Part shown: positions 17,237 through 26,650 of the stretch, one piece after another
How positions within the stretch are numbered: the stretch's first letter is position 1
Layout: each line of letters begins with the position of its first letter
NCBI RefSeq assembly: GCF_029382225.1
Contig: NZ_JARLTC010000017.1
Location: 1-64,000, forward strand
Source: Spongiactinospora sp. TRM90649
Lineage (GTDB): Bacteria > Actinomycetota > Actinomycetes > Streptosporangiales > Streptosporangiaceae
Length of the DNA: 64,000 nt
Direction of reading: 5' to 3'
Made by a program: the position numbers and the translations under genes
The notes under the pieces: model-generated
What the model was told of the DNA's origin: nothing
What the model saw: only the letters and a program-made list of their open reading frames with translations
The model's database searches: none

Positions 17237-18111
17237 AACCCCTGATCGCCCCCGCCTCGCTCACGGCCATCGACATGCACGTGCACGTGGAGGTGGACGA
17301 CGAAGGCCATCCCTCGCTCGGCGGCGAGCTGATGGAGGCCTCCGCGGCGTACTTCAAGTCGGACCACCGCACCCCGACGGTGGACGAGATCGCCGCCGTC
17401 TACCGCGAGCGCGCCATGGCCGCGGTCGTCTTCACCGTCGATCACGAACGTGCCACCGGTCACCCGCCCATCCGCAACGAGTTCGTGGCCCGCGCGGCGG
17501 CCCGGCACCCCGACGTCCTCATCCCCTTCGCCAGCGTCGATCCCCTGCGGGGCGCGGCCGGGGTCGCCGCCGCCGCGCGGCTGGTGCACGAGCACGGGGT
17601 GCGCGGGTTCAAGTTCCACCCGAGCCTGCAGGACTTCGACCCGACGGACCGCGCCGCCTTCCCCCTGTACGAGGCCATCGCCGCGCTCGGCGTCCCGGCC
17701 GTCTTCCACACCGGTCAGACCGGCATCGGGGCCGGGCTCCCCGGCGGCGGCGGCATCCGGCTGGGCCTGTCCGACCCGATGCTCCTGGACGAGGTCGCCG
17801 CCGCCTTCCCCGACCTGCGGATCGTGCTGGCCCACCCGTCCTTCCCCTGGCAGGACGAGGCCCTGGCGGTCGCCACGCACAAGGCGAACGTCTGGATCGA
17901 CCTGTCGGGCTGGTCGCCCAAGTACTTCCCGCCGAACCTGGTCCGCTACGCCAACACGCTGCTGAAGGACAAGGTGCTCTTCGGCTCCGACTTCCCCCTC
18001 ATCACGCCGGACCGGTGGATCGCCGACTTCGACCGGCTCGACATCAGGCCCGAGGTCCGCCCCAAGATCCTCAAGGAGAACGCGGCCCGGCTGCTCGGCC
18101 TGCCCCGTTGA
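17233..18111 (+). CDS. Amidohydrolase-2 family metal-dependent hydrolase/decarboxylase
   Basis: 292 residues of the ACMSD/amidohydrolase-2 TIM-barrel family: N-terminal metal motif DMHVHVE, central VRGFKFHPSLQ, VFHTGQT, LAHPSFPW, and C-terminal VLFGSDFPL with the catalytic-type Asp. Members decarboxylate or hydrolyse ring-derived acids. GTG 17233 overlaps the SDR stop (GTGA), so expression is tightly coupled. Its place among CoA-dependent enzymes suggests a lyase or decarboxylase step after ring or side-chain cleavage; the substrate is unknown. Confidence 0.88.
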   Translation: MKPLIAPASLTAIDMHVHVEVDDEGHPSLGGELMEASAAYFKSDHRTPTVDEIAAVYRERAMAAVVFTVDHERATGHPPIRNEFVARAAARHPDVLIPFASVDPLRGAAGVAAAARLVHEHGVRGFKFHPSLQDFDPTDRAAFPLYEAIAALGVPAVFHTGQTGIGAGLPGGGGIRLGLSDPMLLDEVAAAFPDLRIVLAHPSFPWQDEALAVATHKANVWIDLSGWSPKYFPPNLVRYANTLLKDKVLFGSDFPLITPDRWIADFDRLDIRPEVRPKILKENAARLLGLPR

Positions 18112-18124
18112 TCGGAGTTCCGTC

Positions 18125-18577
18125 ATGACCACGACCGTCACCGTGTCCGAACTGCCCGGCCTGGTCGGCCGGGACCTCGGCCACAGCCCGTACCTGACCA
18201 TCGATCAGAAGCGCATCGACCTCTTCGCCGACGCGACGGACGATCACCAGTGGATCCACGTGGACCCCGTCGCGGCCGCCTCGGGACCGTTCGGCACCAC
18301 CATCGCCCACGGCTACCTGACCCTCGCGCTGGTCATCCCCCTGTGGAGCGACCTGCTCGACGTCGAGGACGCCACCACCAAGGTCAACTACGGGCTGGAC
18401 AAGGTCCGCTTCCCCGCTCCCGTGCCCGCCGGGGCCCGGATCAGGCTGCACGCCCAGGTCGCCGAGGTCACGGAGATCGACGGCGGCGCGCAGCTCGTGC
18501 TCAACGTGACCCTGTCGGCCGAGGGAGCCGATAAGCCCGTCTGCGTCGCGCACCCGGTCTTCCGCTACTACCACTGA
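18125..18577 (+). CDS. MaoC-family (R)-specific enoyl-CoA hydratase-like protein
   Basis: 150 residues, a single hot-dog fold with the MaoC hydratase motif DATDDHQWIHVD (catalytic Asp/His) followed by AHGYLTLALV. The family hydrates 2-enoyl-CoA to (R)-3-hydroxyacyl-CoA. It starts 14 nt after the amidohydrolase stop and is followed by an acyl-CoA dehydrogenase. With the SDR this gives the dehydrogenate-hydrate-oxidise series of a beta-oxidation round. Confidence 0.92.
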   Translation: MTTTVTVSELPGLVGRDLGHSPYLTIDQKRIDLFADATDDHQWIHVDPVAAASGPFGTTIAHGYLTLALVIPLWSDLLDVEDATTKVNYGLDKVRFPAPVPAGARIRLHAQVAEVTEIDGGAQLVLNVTLSAEGADKPVCVAHPVFRYYH

Positions 18578-18612
18578 CCTACGGCCCTCCAGACGGTGGA
18601 AGGACCGAGCGC

Positions 18613-20448
18613 ATGACCCATTACCGAAGCAACGTACGCGACATCGAGTTCAACCTGTTCGAGGTACTCGGCACCGACCGGTTCCTCGGCTCCGGCGCCC
18701 TCTCCGACCTGGACCGGGACGCCTGCCGGGACATCCTCGCGGAGGTGGCCCGGCTGGCCGAAGGGCCGCTGGCCGCCTCGTTCGCCGACGCCGACCGCGA
18801 CCCTCCCGCCTTCTTCCCCGCCACCGGGGACGTCGTGCTGCCCGACTCGCTCAAGAAGGCCTACGCCGCCCTGCGCGACGCGCAGTGGTGGCGGCTGGAG
18901 GCCCCGCCCGAGCTGGGCGGCATCGCCGCCCCGCGCACGCTGGTGTGGGCGGTGGCCGAGCTGATCCTCGGCGCCAATCCGGTGGCCCATATGTACGGGA
19001 CCGGGGTGCCGTTCGCCGCCGTCGTCCATCGGGAGGGCACGCCGGAGCAGCGCGGCATCGCCGCGCACATGATCGAGCGGGGCTGGGGCGCCACCATGGC
19101 GCTCACCGAGCCGGACGCCGGGTCGGACGTCGGCGCCGGTCGCACCACGGCCGTCCCCCAGGGCGACGGCACCTGGCACCTCGAAGGGGTCAAGCGCTTC
19201 ATCACCTCCGGCGAGCACGACCTCGCGGAGAACATCGTGCACCTGGTGCTGGCCCGCCCGGTGGGGGCCGAGGCGGCGGGCACGAAGGGGCTGTCGCTGT
19301 TCATCGTGCCCAAATTCCTGTTCTCGCCGGTCACCGGCGAGCCGTCCGTGCGCAACGGCGTGCGGGCGGCCAATCTGGAACGCAAGATGGGCATCAAGGC
19401 CTCCACCACATGCGAGCTGCGCTTCGGCGAGCGGGAGCCCGCCGTCGGGTTCCTGCTCGGCGACGTCCACGACGGCATCGCGCAGATGTTCCACGTGATC
19501 GAGCACACCCGCATGATGGTCGGCGTCAAGGCCGTCGCCGCCCTGTCGTCCGGCTATCTGCACGCCCTCGGCTACGCCCGAGCCCGGGTGCAGTCCGCCG
19601 ACCTCACCCGCCTCGGCGACCGGAACGCGCCCAGGGTCACCATCGTCAACCACCCCGACGTACGCCGCAGCCTGATGCTCACCAAGGCGTACGCCGAGGG
19701 ACTGCGGGCCCTGGCCCTCTACACCGCGGACTGGCAGGACCGGGTCGCGGCCGGCGAGCGCGCGGGCGCCGACGTCTCCGAGGCGAGTGCCGTGAACGCG
19801 CTGCTGCTGCCGATCGTCAAGGGCGTCGGCTCCGAGCGCTCCTACGAGCAGCTCGCGCACGCCCTCGCGGTGCTCGGCGGCTCCGGCTACCTCCAGGACT
19901 ACCCCCTGGAGCAGTACGTGCGGGACACGAAGGTGGACACCCTGTACGAGGGCACCACCGCGATCCAGGGCCAGGACCTGTTCTTCCGCAAGATCGTCAA
20001 GGATCGCCGGAAGGCGCTCGACGTCGTCCTGGCCGAGATCGCCGAGTTCCTGCGGGGCATCGACGGCGACGACCGCCTCCGGGACGAGCGCCGGGCCCTG
20101 ACCGCGGCCCTGGACGCCTTCACCGGCATGGTCGAGGCGATGCTCGGCCAGGCCGAGCGTGCTGGGCAAGACCCCCGCGAGCTCTACAAGGCCGGTCAGA
20201 ACACCACCCGGTTACTCATGTGCGCGGGTGACCTGATGGTCGGCTACCTGCTCCTGCGCCAGGCGGCGACGGCACTGCGCCGGATGGATCAGGGCCGCCT
20301 CTCCCCCGCCGCCCACGCCTTCTACCTGGGTAAAACGGCCGTCGCACGGTTCTTCTCACTCACCGTGCTCCCCCTCCTCGACGGCCACCGCACGATAGCC
20401 GAGGGCACGGACAACCATCTGATGGACGTACCCGAGACGGCGTTCTGA
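18613..20448 (+). CDS. Acyl-CoA dehydrogenase, long form with C-terminal extension
   Basis: 611 residues, longer than the usual 380-400. FAD/substrate motifs are WGATMALTEPDAGSDVG and the C-terminal helical domain; the catalytic base is probably Glu446 in TLYEGTTAIQGQDL. The extra 130 residues match the acetyl-CoA dehydrogenase-like C-terminal domain of the DmdC/FadE5 type. It introduces an alpha-beta double bond into an acyl-CoA. The methionine at 18613 follows AAGGA. It lies in the middle of the operon, between MaoC and the amidase. Confidence 0.93.
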   Translation: MTHYRSNVRDIEFNLFEVLGTDRFLGSGALSDLDRDACRDILAEVARLAEGPLAASFADADRDPPAFFPATGDVVLPDSLKKAYAALRDAQWWRLEAPPELGGIAAPRTLVWAVAELILGANPVAHMYGTGVPFAAVVHREGTPEQRGIAAHMIERGWGATMALTEPDAGSDVGAGRTTAVPQGDGTWHLEGVKRFITSGEHDLAENIVHLVLARPVGAEAAGTKGLSLFIVPKFLFSPVTGEPSVRNGVRAANLERKMGIKASTTCELRFGEREPAVGFLLGDVHDGIAQMFHVIEHTRMMVGVKAVAALSSGYLHALGYARARVQSADLTRLGDRNAPRVTIVNHPDVRRSLMLTKAYAEGLRALALYTADWQDRVAAGERAGADVSEASAVNALLLPIVKGVGSERSYEQLAHALAVLGGSGYLQDYPLEQYVRDTKVDTLYEGTTAIQGQDLFFRKIVKDRRKALDVVLAEIAEFLRGIDGDDRLRDERRALTAALDAFTGMVEAMLGQAERAGQDPRELYKAGQNTTRLLMCAGDLMVGYLLLRQAATALRRMDQGRLSPAAHAFYLGKTAVARFFSLTVLPLLDGHRTIAEGTDNHLMDVPETAF

Positions 20449-20495
20449 CCGCGACACACCGGCCCCACCCGTGGAGCCCTGACGGGAGACGACTC

Positions 20496-21911
20496 ATGGA
20501 TCTGTTCGCGTCCGCGGTGCGACTGGCCCGCGCGATCCGTGCCCGCGACCTCGGCCCCGCCGAGCTCGCCGCCGCCTACCTGGAGCGGATCGACAGATTC
20601 GACCCGGAGATCAACGCCATCGTCTGGCGTGACGACGAGCAGATCCTCGACGCCGCCCGCGCGGCCGAACGGGCCCTGACGTCCGGCGCCCCGATCGGAC
20701 CGTTCCACGGCGTCCCGCTCCCGGTCAAAGACCTGACCTCGGTCGCCGGGCAGCCCAACACGATGGGCTCGCGAGGCGTCTCCAGCGCGCCCCGGCCGGT
20801 GAACGACCTGGTGGTCGACCGGCTCCTGGCGGCCGGCTTCATCCTCATGGGCCGCTCCAACACCCCCGAGATGGGCACGCTCCCCGCCACGGAGAACGCC
20901 CGCTACGGCGCGACCGCCAACCCGTGGGACCTCACCCGTTCACCCGCGGGCTCAAGCGGTGGCGCTGCCGCCGCCGTCGCCGCGGGCATGGCGCCCATCG
21001 CGCACGGCAACGACGGCGGCGGATCCCTGCGCATGCCGGCGTCCGCCTGCGGCCTGGTCGGGCTGAAGCCCAGCCGGGCACGGATCCCCCAGCACGTCCA
21101 GTCCTGGTGGGAGTACTGCACGACGGAAGGGGTCATCACCCGCTATGTCGAGGACGCCGCCACGGTCCTGGACGCGCTCAGCGCGCCCGACCCGCACGCC
21201 TGGTTCCAGGCGCCGGCCCCCGCCCGCCCGTTCGCCGAGGAGACGGGACGGCTCGCGGACCGGTTGCGCGTCGGCCTGCTCCTCGAAGCGCCCACCGGGC
21301 TGCCGGTCCACGCCGAATGCGTCAAGGCCGCCCTGGCCGCCGCCCGCCTGCTCGAAGGACTGGGCCACGACGTCTTCCCCGTCCAGCCCTTCCTGCTCAG
21401 CCCACAAGGCGCGCACGCCTATGTGGAGATGGTCATCCCCACCTCTCTCTACGTGCATCCCTTCGACGACCCCGAGCTCGCCGAGCCGTACAACCGGCAT
21501 CGCTGGCAACGGGTGCGCGACATCGACGCCGGCAGCTACGCCCAGGCCGTGGCGCTGCTGCAGACGGAGTCGCGTCTGGTCGCCGCCCAGTGGCGGCGCG
21601 ACTTCGACGTCCTGCTCACTCCCACCATGGCCGCCCCGCCACCGCCGCTCGGCACCGTGCGGGACGACGCCAACCGGCATCCGGAGACCGCCATGCCCAG
21701 CGCCCTGGCCATGGTGTCCTTCACCGCGGTGGCCAGCGTCACCGGCCTGCCCGCGATCAGCCTGCCCGTGCACACCTCGGCCGACGGGCTCCCCATCGGC
21801 GCGCAGTTGATCGGCGCGCCCTTCGACGAGGCCACGCTGATCCGCCTGGCCTCCGCCATGGAATCACTGACCGGCTGGCCCGACGCCCGCCCATCCCGCT
21901 ACACGACGTGA
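20496..21911 (+). CDS. Amidase (amidase-signature family)
   Basis: 471 residues with the amidase-signature Ser-cisSer-Lys elements: Lys in PLPVKDLTSVAG, the cis-Ser in SPAGSSGGAAAAVAAG (Ser153/154), and the nucleophile region GNDGGGSLRMPASACGLVGLKPSR. It hydrolyses a carboxamide to acid and ammonia. It lies between the acyl-CoA dehydrogenase and the importer genes. A natural reading is that the imported compound is an amide, hydrolysed here to the acid that the divergent CoA ligase activates. It resembles GatA-like and 6-aminohexanoate-type amidases, but specificity is not readable. Confidence 0.92.
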   Translation: MDLFASAVRLARAIRARDLGPAELAAAYLERIDRFDPEINAIVWRDDEQILDAARAAERALTSGAPIGPFHGVPLPVKDLTSVAGQPNTMGSRGVSSAPRPVNDLVVDRLLAAGFILMGRSNTPEMGTLPATENARYGATANPWDLTRSPAGSSGGAAAAVAAGMAPIAHGNDGGGSLRMPASACGLVGLKPSRARIPQHVQSWWEYCTTEGVITRYVEDAATVLDALSAPDPHAWFQAPAPARPFAEETGRLADRLRVGLLLEAPTGLPVHAECVKAALAAARLLEGLGHDVFPVQPFLLSPQGAHAYVEMVIPTSLYVHPFDDPELAEPYNRHRWQRVRDIDAGSYAQAVALLQTESRLVAAQWRRDFDVLLTPTMAAPPPPLGTVRDDANRHPETAMPSALAMVSFTAVASVTGLPAISLPVHTSADGLPIGAQLIGAPFDEATLIRLASAMESLTGWPDARPSRYTT

Positions 21912-21974
21912 ACGGCTCTCCCACGCTCCACCGTCCTCTGGACGAGAGCATGGCCAGATCAAGGAACCACCGAC

Positions 21975-23165
21975 ATGGTCAACGCTCCCCGTAACCCCCG
22001 CGTCTCCATCCTCTCCGTCCTCGTAGCCGCCTGCCTCTCCCTGACCGCGTGCGGCGGCGACGCCTCGCCAGGCGACGCGAGCGGCGCCTCCGGCACCTCC
22101 GGCACGTCCGCCGGCGTGCTGGACTCCGCTGTGAAGGCCGTCGAGAGCGGCTACGCCGGCGCCTACACCAAGCCGCCCTCCTCGGGCCCCCGGCCCGCCA
22201 AGGACAAGCACATCTGGGTGATCACCGCGTGGCAGCAGGTCCGCGCGCTGGCCTACCAGGCCGAGCAGCTCAGCGCGGCGGCCGGCGTGCTGGGCTGGAA
22301 GGCCAAGGTGTGCGACGGCCTGAACAACGCCAACGGCGGCATGGCCACCTGCGTCCGCCAGGCCACGGCGGCGGGGGCAAGCGGCATCGTGCTGGTCTCG
22401 GTGGACTGCGCCCCCGTACGGCAGGCCCTGGTGGAGGCGCGGAAGGCCGGGGTGAAGATCGCCTCCTTCAGCGGGTTCGACTGCGACGACCCCACCCAGG
22501 ACGGCAGCTCGCCGCTGTTCGACGCGCCCGCGAGCTACAGCGCCGAGATGCCCGAGCTGGCCGACTTCTACACCCGGCTCGGCGCCATGCGAGCCGACCT
22601 CGCCATCGCCAAGACCGGGGGCGAGGCGAAGGTGCTGCACATCGCCTTCCACGGCATCGCCTTCGGCGACTACGTGGCCAAGGGGTTCATCGACCGGATC
22701 GCCGCCTGCGGCGGGTGCGAGATCGTCGGTACGGTGAAGGTCGCGCCGGCCGACGTGCCGAACCTGCGGCAGAAGTTCGAGACCGCGCTGGTGCAGGCCT
22801 CGCAGGCCAACGTGGTCGCGGTGGACGTGGACCACTTCTTCGTGGCGGGCATCCAGCCGGCGCTGGTGTCGAGCCCCCGCAAGGACCTGGTCGTCATCGG
22901 CAACGAGTGCCAGATCGACAACCTGGACTACATCCGCGGCGGCAGGGGCCAGCAGTACTGCCTCGGCGCGTCGAACGCCTACCGCGCCTACACCACGATC
23001 GACGCCCTGAACCGCGTCTTCAACGGCGAGCGGGTCGTCCCCGGCGGCGTCGGCATCCAGATCGTGGACAAAGACCACAACCTGCCCGCCGCCGGCACCG
23101 AGTACGTCGGCCCCGTGGACTTCGCAGCCCTGTACGCCGGCACGTGGAAGGGCTCGCCACGGTGA
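21975..23165 (+). CDS. ABC importer substrate-binding lipoprotein (sugar-type, Peripla_BP_4-like)
   Basis: 396 residues with a lipoprotein signal peptide (lipobox LTAC, Cys about 27), a Gly/Ser-rich linker, then a two-lobe type I periplasmic-binding fold (VITAWQQVRALAYQAEQL, GIVLVSVDC, VVIGNECQIDNLDYI, YCLGASNAYRAY). Cys pairs such as GCEIVG/CGGC are unusual for the family and might form disulfides. It starts 63 nt after the amidase, overlaps the ATPase gene by 4 nt and supplies substrate recognition for the importer. The ligand is unknown and is probably not a simple sugar given the neighbouring catabolic genes. Confidence 0.9.
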   Translation: MVNAPRNPRVSILSVLVAACLSLTACGGDASPGDASGASGTSGTSAGVLDSAVKAVESGYAGAYTKPPSSGPRPAKDKHIWVITAWQQVRALAYQAEQLSAAAGVLGWKAKVCDGLNNANGGMATCVRQATAAGASGIVLVSVDCAPVRQALVEARKAGVKIASFSGFDCDDPTQDGSSPLFDAPASYSAEMPELADFYTRLGAMRADLAIAKTGGEAKVLHIAFHGIAFGDYVAKGFIDRIAACGGCEIVGTVKVAPADVPNLRQKFETALVQASQANVVAVDVDHFFVAGIQPALVSSPRKDLVVIGNECQIDNLDYIRGGRGQQYCLGASNAYRAYTTIDALNRVFNGERVVPGGVGIQIVDKDHNLPAAGTEYVGPVDFAALYAGTWKGSPR

Positions 23166-24712
23166 CCGGCGGCGGCGCGGGCGCGGCCATCCGGCTGAGC
23201 GGCATCACCAAGACCTTCGACGGCGTGCCGGTGCTGCGCGACGTGGCCTGCACCATCACGCCGGGGTCGGTCCACGCCCTGCTCGGCGGCAACGGCTCCG
23301 GCAAGTCGACGCTGCTGAAGATCCTGGCCGGGGTCCACCAGGCCGACCAGGGCGGCACGATCACCATCCACGGCCGGGCGCACGCCACGGGATCCTACGG
23401 ACCGGCGATCGCCCGCCGGTCCGGGCTCCGCTTCGTGCACCAGGATCTGGGACTCGTCCCCGACCTGACGGTCAGTGAGAACTTCGCCCTCGAAGGCGGC
23501 TATCCGCGGCGCGCCGGAATGGCCATCTCCTGGCGTGAGCTGCGCCGTTCGGCCGGGGAGATCCTGGAACGCGCGCACGTGGACGTCGATCCGCAGCGCC
23601 TGGTCCGGGATCTGCGGCCCAGCGACCGCACGCTGGTGGCCATCGCCCGCGCCCTGCGCGACGGTGACGAGAACGGCGGTGAACACGTGACGCTCGTGCT
23701 CGACGAGCCCACGGCGAGCCTGTCGCAGCACGAGGCGGGCGTCCTGCTGGACGCGATCCGCCGGTGCCGGAGCCGGGGGCAGACCATCGTCTACGTCAGT
23801 CACCGCCTGCCGGAGGTGCTGGAGATCGCGGACCGGATCGCCGTCCTGCGGGACGGTGTCCTGGTCGCCGAACAGTCCGCCGCCGACCTGGACGAATCCG
23901 CGATCGTGACCCTCATGACCGGCGAGGAGATGCGCCGGCAGACCCTCGGCGCGGGCCCCGCAGCGGACGCGGAGACGGTCCTGACGGTGGACGCGCTGGC
24001 GGCCGGGCCGCTGCGCGAGGTCTCGCTGAGCGTGCGACGCCACGAGATCGTCGGCATCGCCGGTCTGCTGGGGTCCGGCCGCTCCACCCTGCTGCGCACC
24101 CTCTTCGGCCAGGCGAATCCGGACCGGGGCGGGTTCGAGGTCGATGGGGTGCCCGCCCGGTTCCGGTCCCCCAGGGACGCCATCCGGCGGGGCGTCGCCC
24201 TGGTCCCCGAGGATCGCGGCAGGGACGCCGCCTTCGCCGATCTGCCGCTGTGGGAGAACGTATCCGCGACGGTCATCGGCAGGTACTGGTCCGGCTGGCG
24301 GATGGCGCGCGCGTCCGAGCGGCGCGACGCCGTCCACCTGATCGAGACCTTCGGGATCCGCTCCGCCACCGCGGACGCCCCGTTCGCCCACCTGTCCGGC
24401 GGCAACCAGCAGAAGGCCGTGCTCGCGCGCTGGCTACGGCTCGATCCACGCCTGCTCCTGCTCGATGAACCCACTCAGGGCGTCGACGCCCCGGCGCGGG
24501 CCGACATCCACGATCTCGTCAGGCGGCACGTGGCCAGGGGCAACGCCGCGCTGGTCGTGTCGTCGGACTTCGAGGAGCTTGAGACCCTGTGCCACCGCGT
24601 GATCGTCCTGCGCGACGGCGCGCAGGTCGCCGAGCTCCACGGCCCCCGGCTCACGGAGGCCGCGATCGCCGGGCTCACCCAGACCGCTCGCAAGGAGGCG
24701 GCACATGACTGA
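23162..24712 (+). CDS. ABC importer ATPase, duplicated (RbsA/MglA-type)
   Basis: 516 residues with two nucleotide-binding domains. The first has Walker A GGNGSGKST and Walker B VTLVLDEPTASL; its signature is degenerate (LRPSDRTLVAIARAL instead of LSGG). The second has a degenerate Walker A (GLLGSGRST, Arg for Lys) but a good signature (LSGGNQQKAVLAR) and LLLLDEPTQGVD. This asymmetry is normal in the family. GTG 23162 overlaps the lipoprotein stop, and its 3' end overlaps the permease start by 8 nt. Confidence 0.93.
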   Translation: MTGGGAGAAIRLSGITKTFDGVPVLRDVACTITPGSVHALLGGNGSGKSTLLKILAGVHQADQGGTITIHGRAHATGSYGPAIARRSGLRFVHQDLGLVPDLTVSENFALEGGYPRRAGMAISWRELRRSAGEILERAHVDVDPQRLVRDLRPSDRTLVAIARALRDGDENGGEHVTLVLDEPTASLSQHEAGVLLDAIRRCRSRGQTIVYVSHRLPEVLEIADRIAVLRDGVLVAEQSAADLDESAIVTLMTGEEMRRQTLGAGPAADAETVLTVDALAAGPLREVSLSVRRHEIVGIAGLLGSGRSTLLRTLFGQANPDRGGFEVDGVPARFRSPRDAIRRGVALVPEDRGRDAAFADLPLWENVSATVIGRYWSGWRMARASERRDAVHLIETFGIRSATADAPFAHLSGGNQQKAVLARWLRLDPRLLLLDEPTQGVDAPARADIHDLVRRHVARGNAALVVSSDFEELETLCHRVIVLRDGAQVAELHGPRLTEAAIAGLTQTARKEAAHD

Positions 24713-25751
24713 CGTTTCACCGGACTCGGCGGTGCTGCCGAACGACCTCGCCACACCGCGCGGGCGGCCCGCGCGTGCCGGCCGTGGCCGTTCCTTCGCC
24801 CGCTTCACCGAGCGGTACGGCCTGCTCTTCCTGCTCGTGGCCATGATCGTGGTGTTCGCCGTGCTGCCGTCCTCCGGCGAGGCGTTCCGCAGCGCGGCCA
24901 ACATCAGCTCGGTGCTGGCCAGCCAGGCGGTGGGGCTCACGGTGGCGCTCGCGCTGCTCTTCCCCATGGCGGCGGGGTCGTTCGACTTCTCCGTGGGCGC
25001 GGTCACCGCGACGTCGTCCGTCGTGGCGGCGGCGTCCGTGTCCCACTTCGGGCTGCCCCTTCCGGCGGCGATCCTGCTGGCCGTCGTCTCCGGCACGCTC
25101 GCGGGCGCGGTGCTCGGGCTGCTCGTGGCCCGTTACGGGATCAACCCGTTCATCGCCACGCTGGGCATGGCGACCCTGCTGGGCGGCGCCGTCTTCGCGT
25201 ACACCAACGGGCTGCAGATCAGCAAGGACATCCCCGAGGCGCTCACCGACCTGGGGTCGCTTTCGGTGCTCGGCGTCCCCAGGATCGTGGTGGCTGCGGC
25301 GTTGATCGCCGCGGCGGTCTGGTTCGTGATGCGGCACACGCCGCTCGGACGCCACCTGTTCGCGGTGGGCTCCAACGCGGGCGCCGCGCGCCTGGTGGGC
25401 CTGAACGTCTCCCGGATCACGTTCCTGTCGTTCGCGCTTTCCGGGCTGGTGGCGGGGGTCGCCGGGGTGCTGCTCCTGGCCCGTCAGGGCGCGGCGACCT
25501 CCGACAACGGGATGAACATGCTGTTCCCGGCGCTGACGGCGGTCTTCCTCAGCACGATCGTGATCGAGGTGGGGCGGCCCTCCGTGCTGGGGACCGTCAT
25601 CGGGGTGCTGTTCGTCGCCGTCAGCGTCAGCGGCCTGACGCTCGTCGGCGCGCCGTCGTGGGTGAGCCAGGTCTTCAACGGCGCGGCGCTCCTCATCGCG
25701 GTCGGCCTGGCCGGCATCAGCCGCCGCCGCGCCGGTCGCGGGAGATCCTGA
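24705..25751 (+). CDS. ABC importer permease (RbsC/AraH-type)
   Basis: 348 residues with about nine membrane helices of the BPD_transp_2 family (FDFSVGAVTATSSVVAAASV, GINPFIATLGMATLLGGAVF, RHTPLGRHLFAVGSNAGAARLVGLN). It ends the catabolic operon. One permease gene with the dual ATPase forms a complete importer, with the permease acting as a homodimer. A single gene of this type beside aliphatic/aromatic acid catabolic genes suggests the importer serves the pathway substrate. Confidence 0.93.
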   Translation: MTDVSPDSAVLPNDLATPRGRPARAGRGRSFARFTERYGLLFLLVAMIVVFAVLPSSGEAFRSAANISSVLASQAVGLTVALALLFPMAAGSFDFSVGAVTATSSVVAAASVSHFGLPLPAAILLAVVSGTLAGAVLGLLVARYGINPFIATLGMATLLGGAVFAYTNGLQISKDIPEALTDLGSLSVLGVPRIVVAAALIAAAVWFVMRHTPLGRHLFAVGSNAGAARLVGLNVSRITFLSFALSGLVAGVAGVLLLARQGAATSDNGMNMLFPALTAVFLSTIVIEVGRPSVLGTVIGVLFVAVSVSGLTLVGAPSWVSQVFNGAALLIAVGLAGISRRRAGRGRS

Positions 25752-25756
25752 GGAGG

Positions 25757-26587
25757 TCAGGCGACGACCGCGAGCAGAGCCGTCATGGCGGCGGTCAGCT
25801 CGGGGTCGCCGGTGGTCCGGGAGCGGCTGCGGGCCTGTTCGACGGTGATGCCCCGGGTGGCGAGCCGCCAGAAGGTGTCCTGGTCCATCGTGACGCGGGC
25901 CTCCGGCTCGCCCCCGAGTGCCGTCAGGTGCCACCGTCCCTGTCGCGGGGTCGCGCTCCATCGCCCGCCCGCGGCCCCGAGCACCTCCAGCTCGGCCGTC
26001 GTCCCTTCGGACCGGTCGTGCTCGCGCAGGCTCTGCGGCAGAGCGCGCGCGAAGATCTCCAGCACCGGCGTCATGAGCACGGGCTCGTCCGCCCCCGGAC
26101 GGCCGACGGCGTCGCGGATCTGCTGCTGATGCACCCAGAACTCGGTGTACTCGCGCCCGATGTCCAGCCAGGCGGGACTGGCGAGGTCCGTGGCCGCCCA
26201 CGACACGTCAAGACCGGCGGGCGCCTCCAACTGGTGGGAGGCCCACACGGCGTCGAGCCCGGGACCGAGGTGCTCCAGCAGCTCGATGAGCAACTCGGGG
26301 CTGATCTGGCGCGTCGCCCGGACGAACTCCCCGTTGACCCGCTCCAGGAAGCGCGGCAGCGTCTCGCCGTCGGCGAAGCGCGCTCCCGCGTAGCCGTCGC
26401 GGCTTCCGGAGAGGCGGCGCGTGTAGTCGTTGAGCACGTGCCCCGCGATGTCGTGCACGTCCCATCCCGGGCAGACGGTCGCCCTGGCCCAGTCCCGAGG
26501 ACCCAGCTCACGCAGGAGTTCCAGCAGCGCACGCCGCTCGTCGGGGAACAGCGGACGCACATCGATCACCGGGCCAAAGATCGTCAT
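25757..26587 (-). CDS. Maleylpyruvate isomerase-like (TIGR03083) family protein
   Basis: 276 residues with an N-terminal DinB/MDMPI-like four-helix domain (RALLELLRELGPRDWARATVC then CPGWDVHDIAGHVLN, with the metal-type His) and a C-terminal domain (HLTALGGEPEARVTMDQDTFWRLATRG). These proteins use mycothiol or a related thiol in actinomycetes, but most have unknown substrates. It faces the permease gene convergently with only 5 bp between stops. It may be unrelated to the catabolic operon. Confidence 0.85.
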   Translation of the reverse strand: MTIFGPVIDVRPLFPDERRALLELLRELGPRDWARATVCPGWDVHDIAGHVLNDYTRRLSGSRDGYAGARFADGETLPRFLERVNGEFVRATRQISPELLIELLEHLGPGLDAVWASHQLEAPAGLDVSWAATDLASPAWLDIGREYTEFWVHQQQIRDAVGRPGADEPVLMTPVLEIFARALPQSLREHDRSEGTTAELEVLGAAGGRWSATPRQGRWHLTALGGEPEARVTMDQDTFWRLATRGITVEQARSRSRTTGDPELTAAMTALLAVVA

Positions 26588-26650
26588 GCGGCTCAATCCT
26601 AACGAGCCTCGCCGGTCACAGGGCGTGCAGGTGCCCGGCTTACGTACGCG

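Noticed and set aside
13111..25751. Reading the catabolic cluster as a secondary-metabolite gene cluster
   Set aside because: No synthase, NRPS or PKS, and the CoA ligase and acyl-CoA dehydrogenase fit catabolism better.
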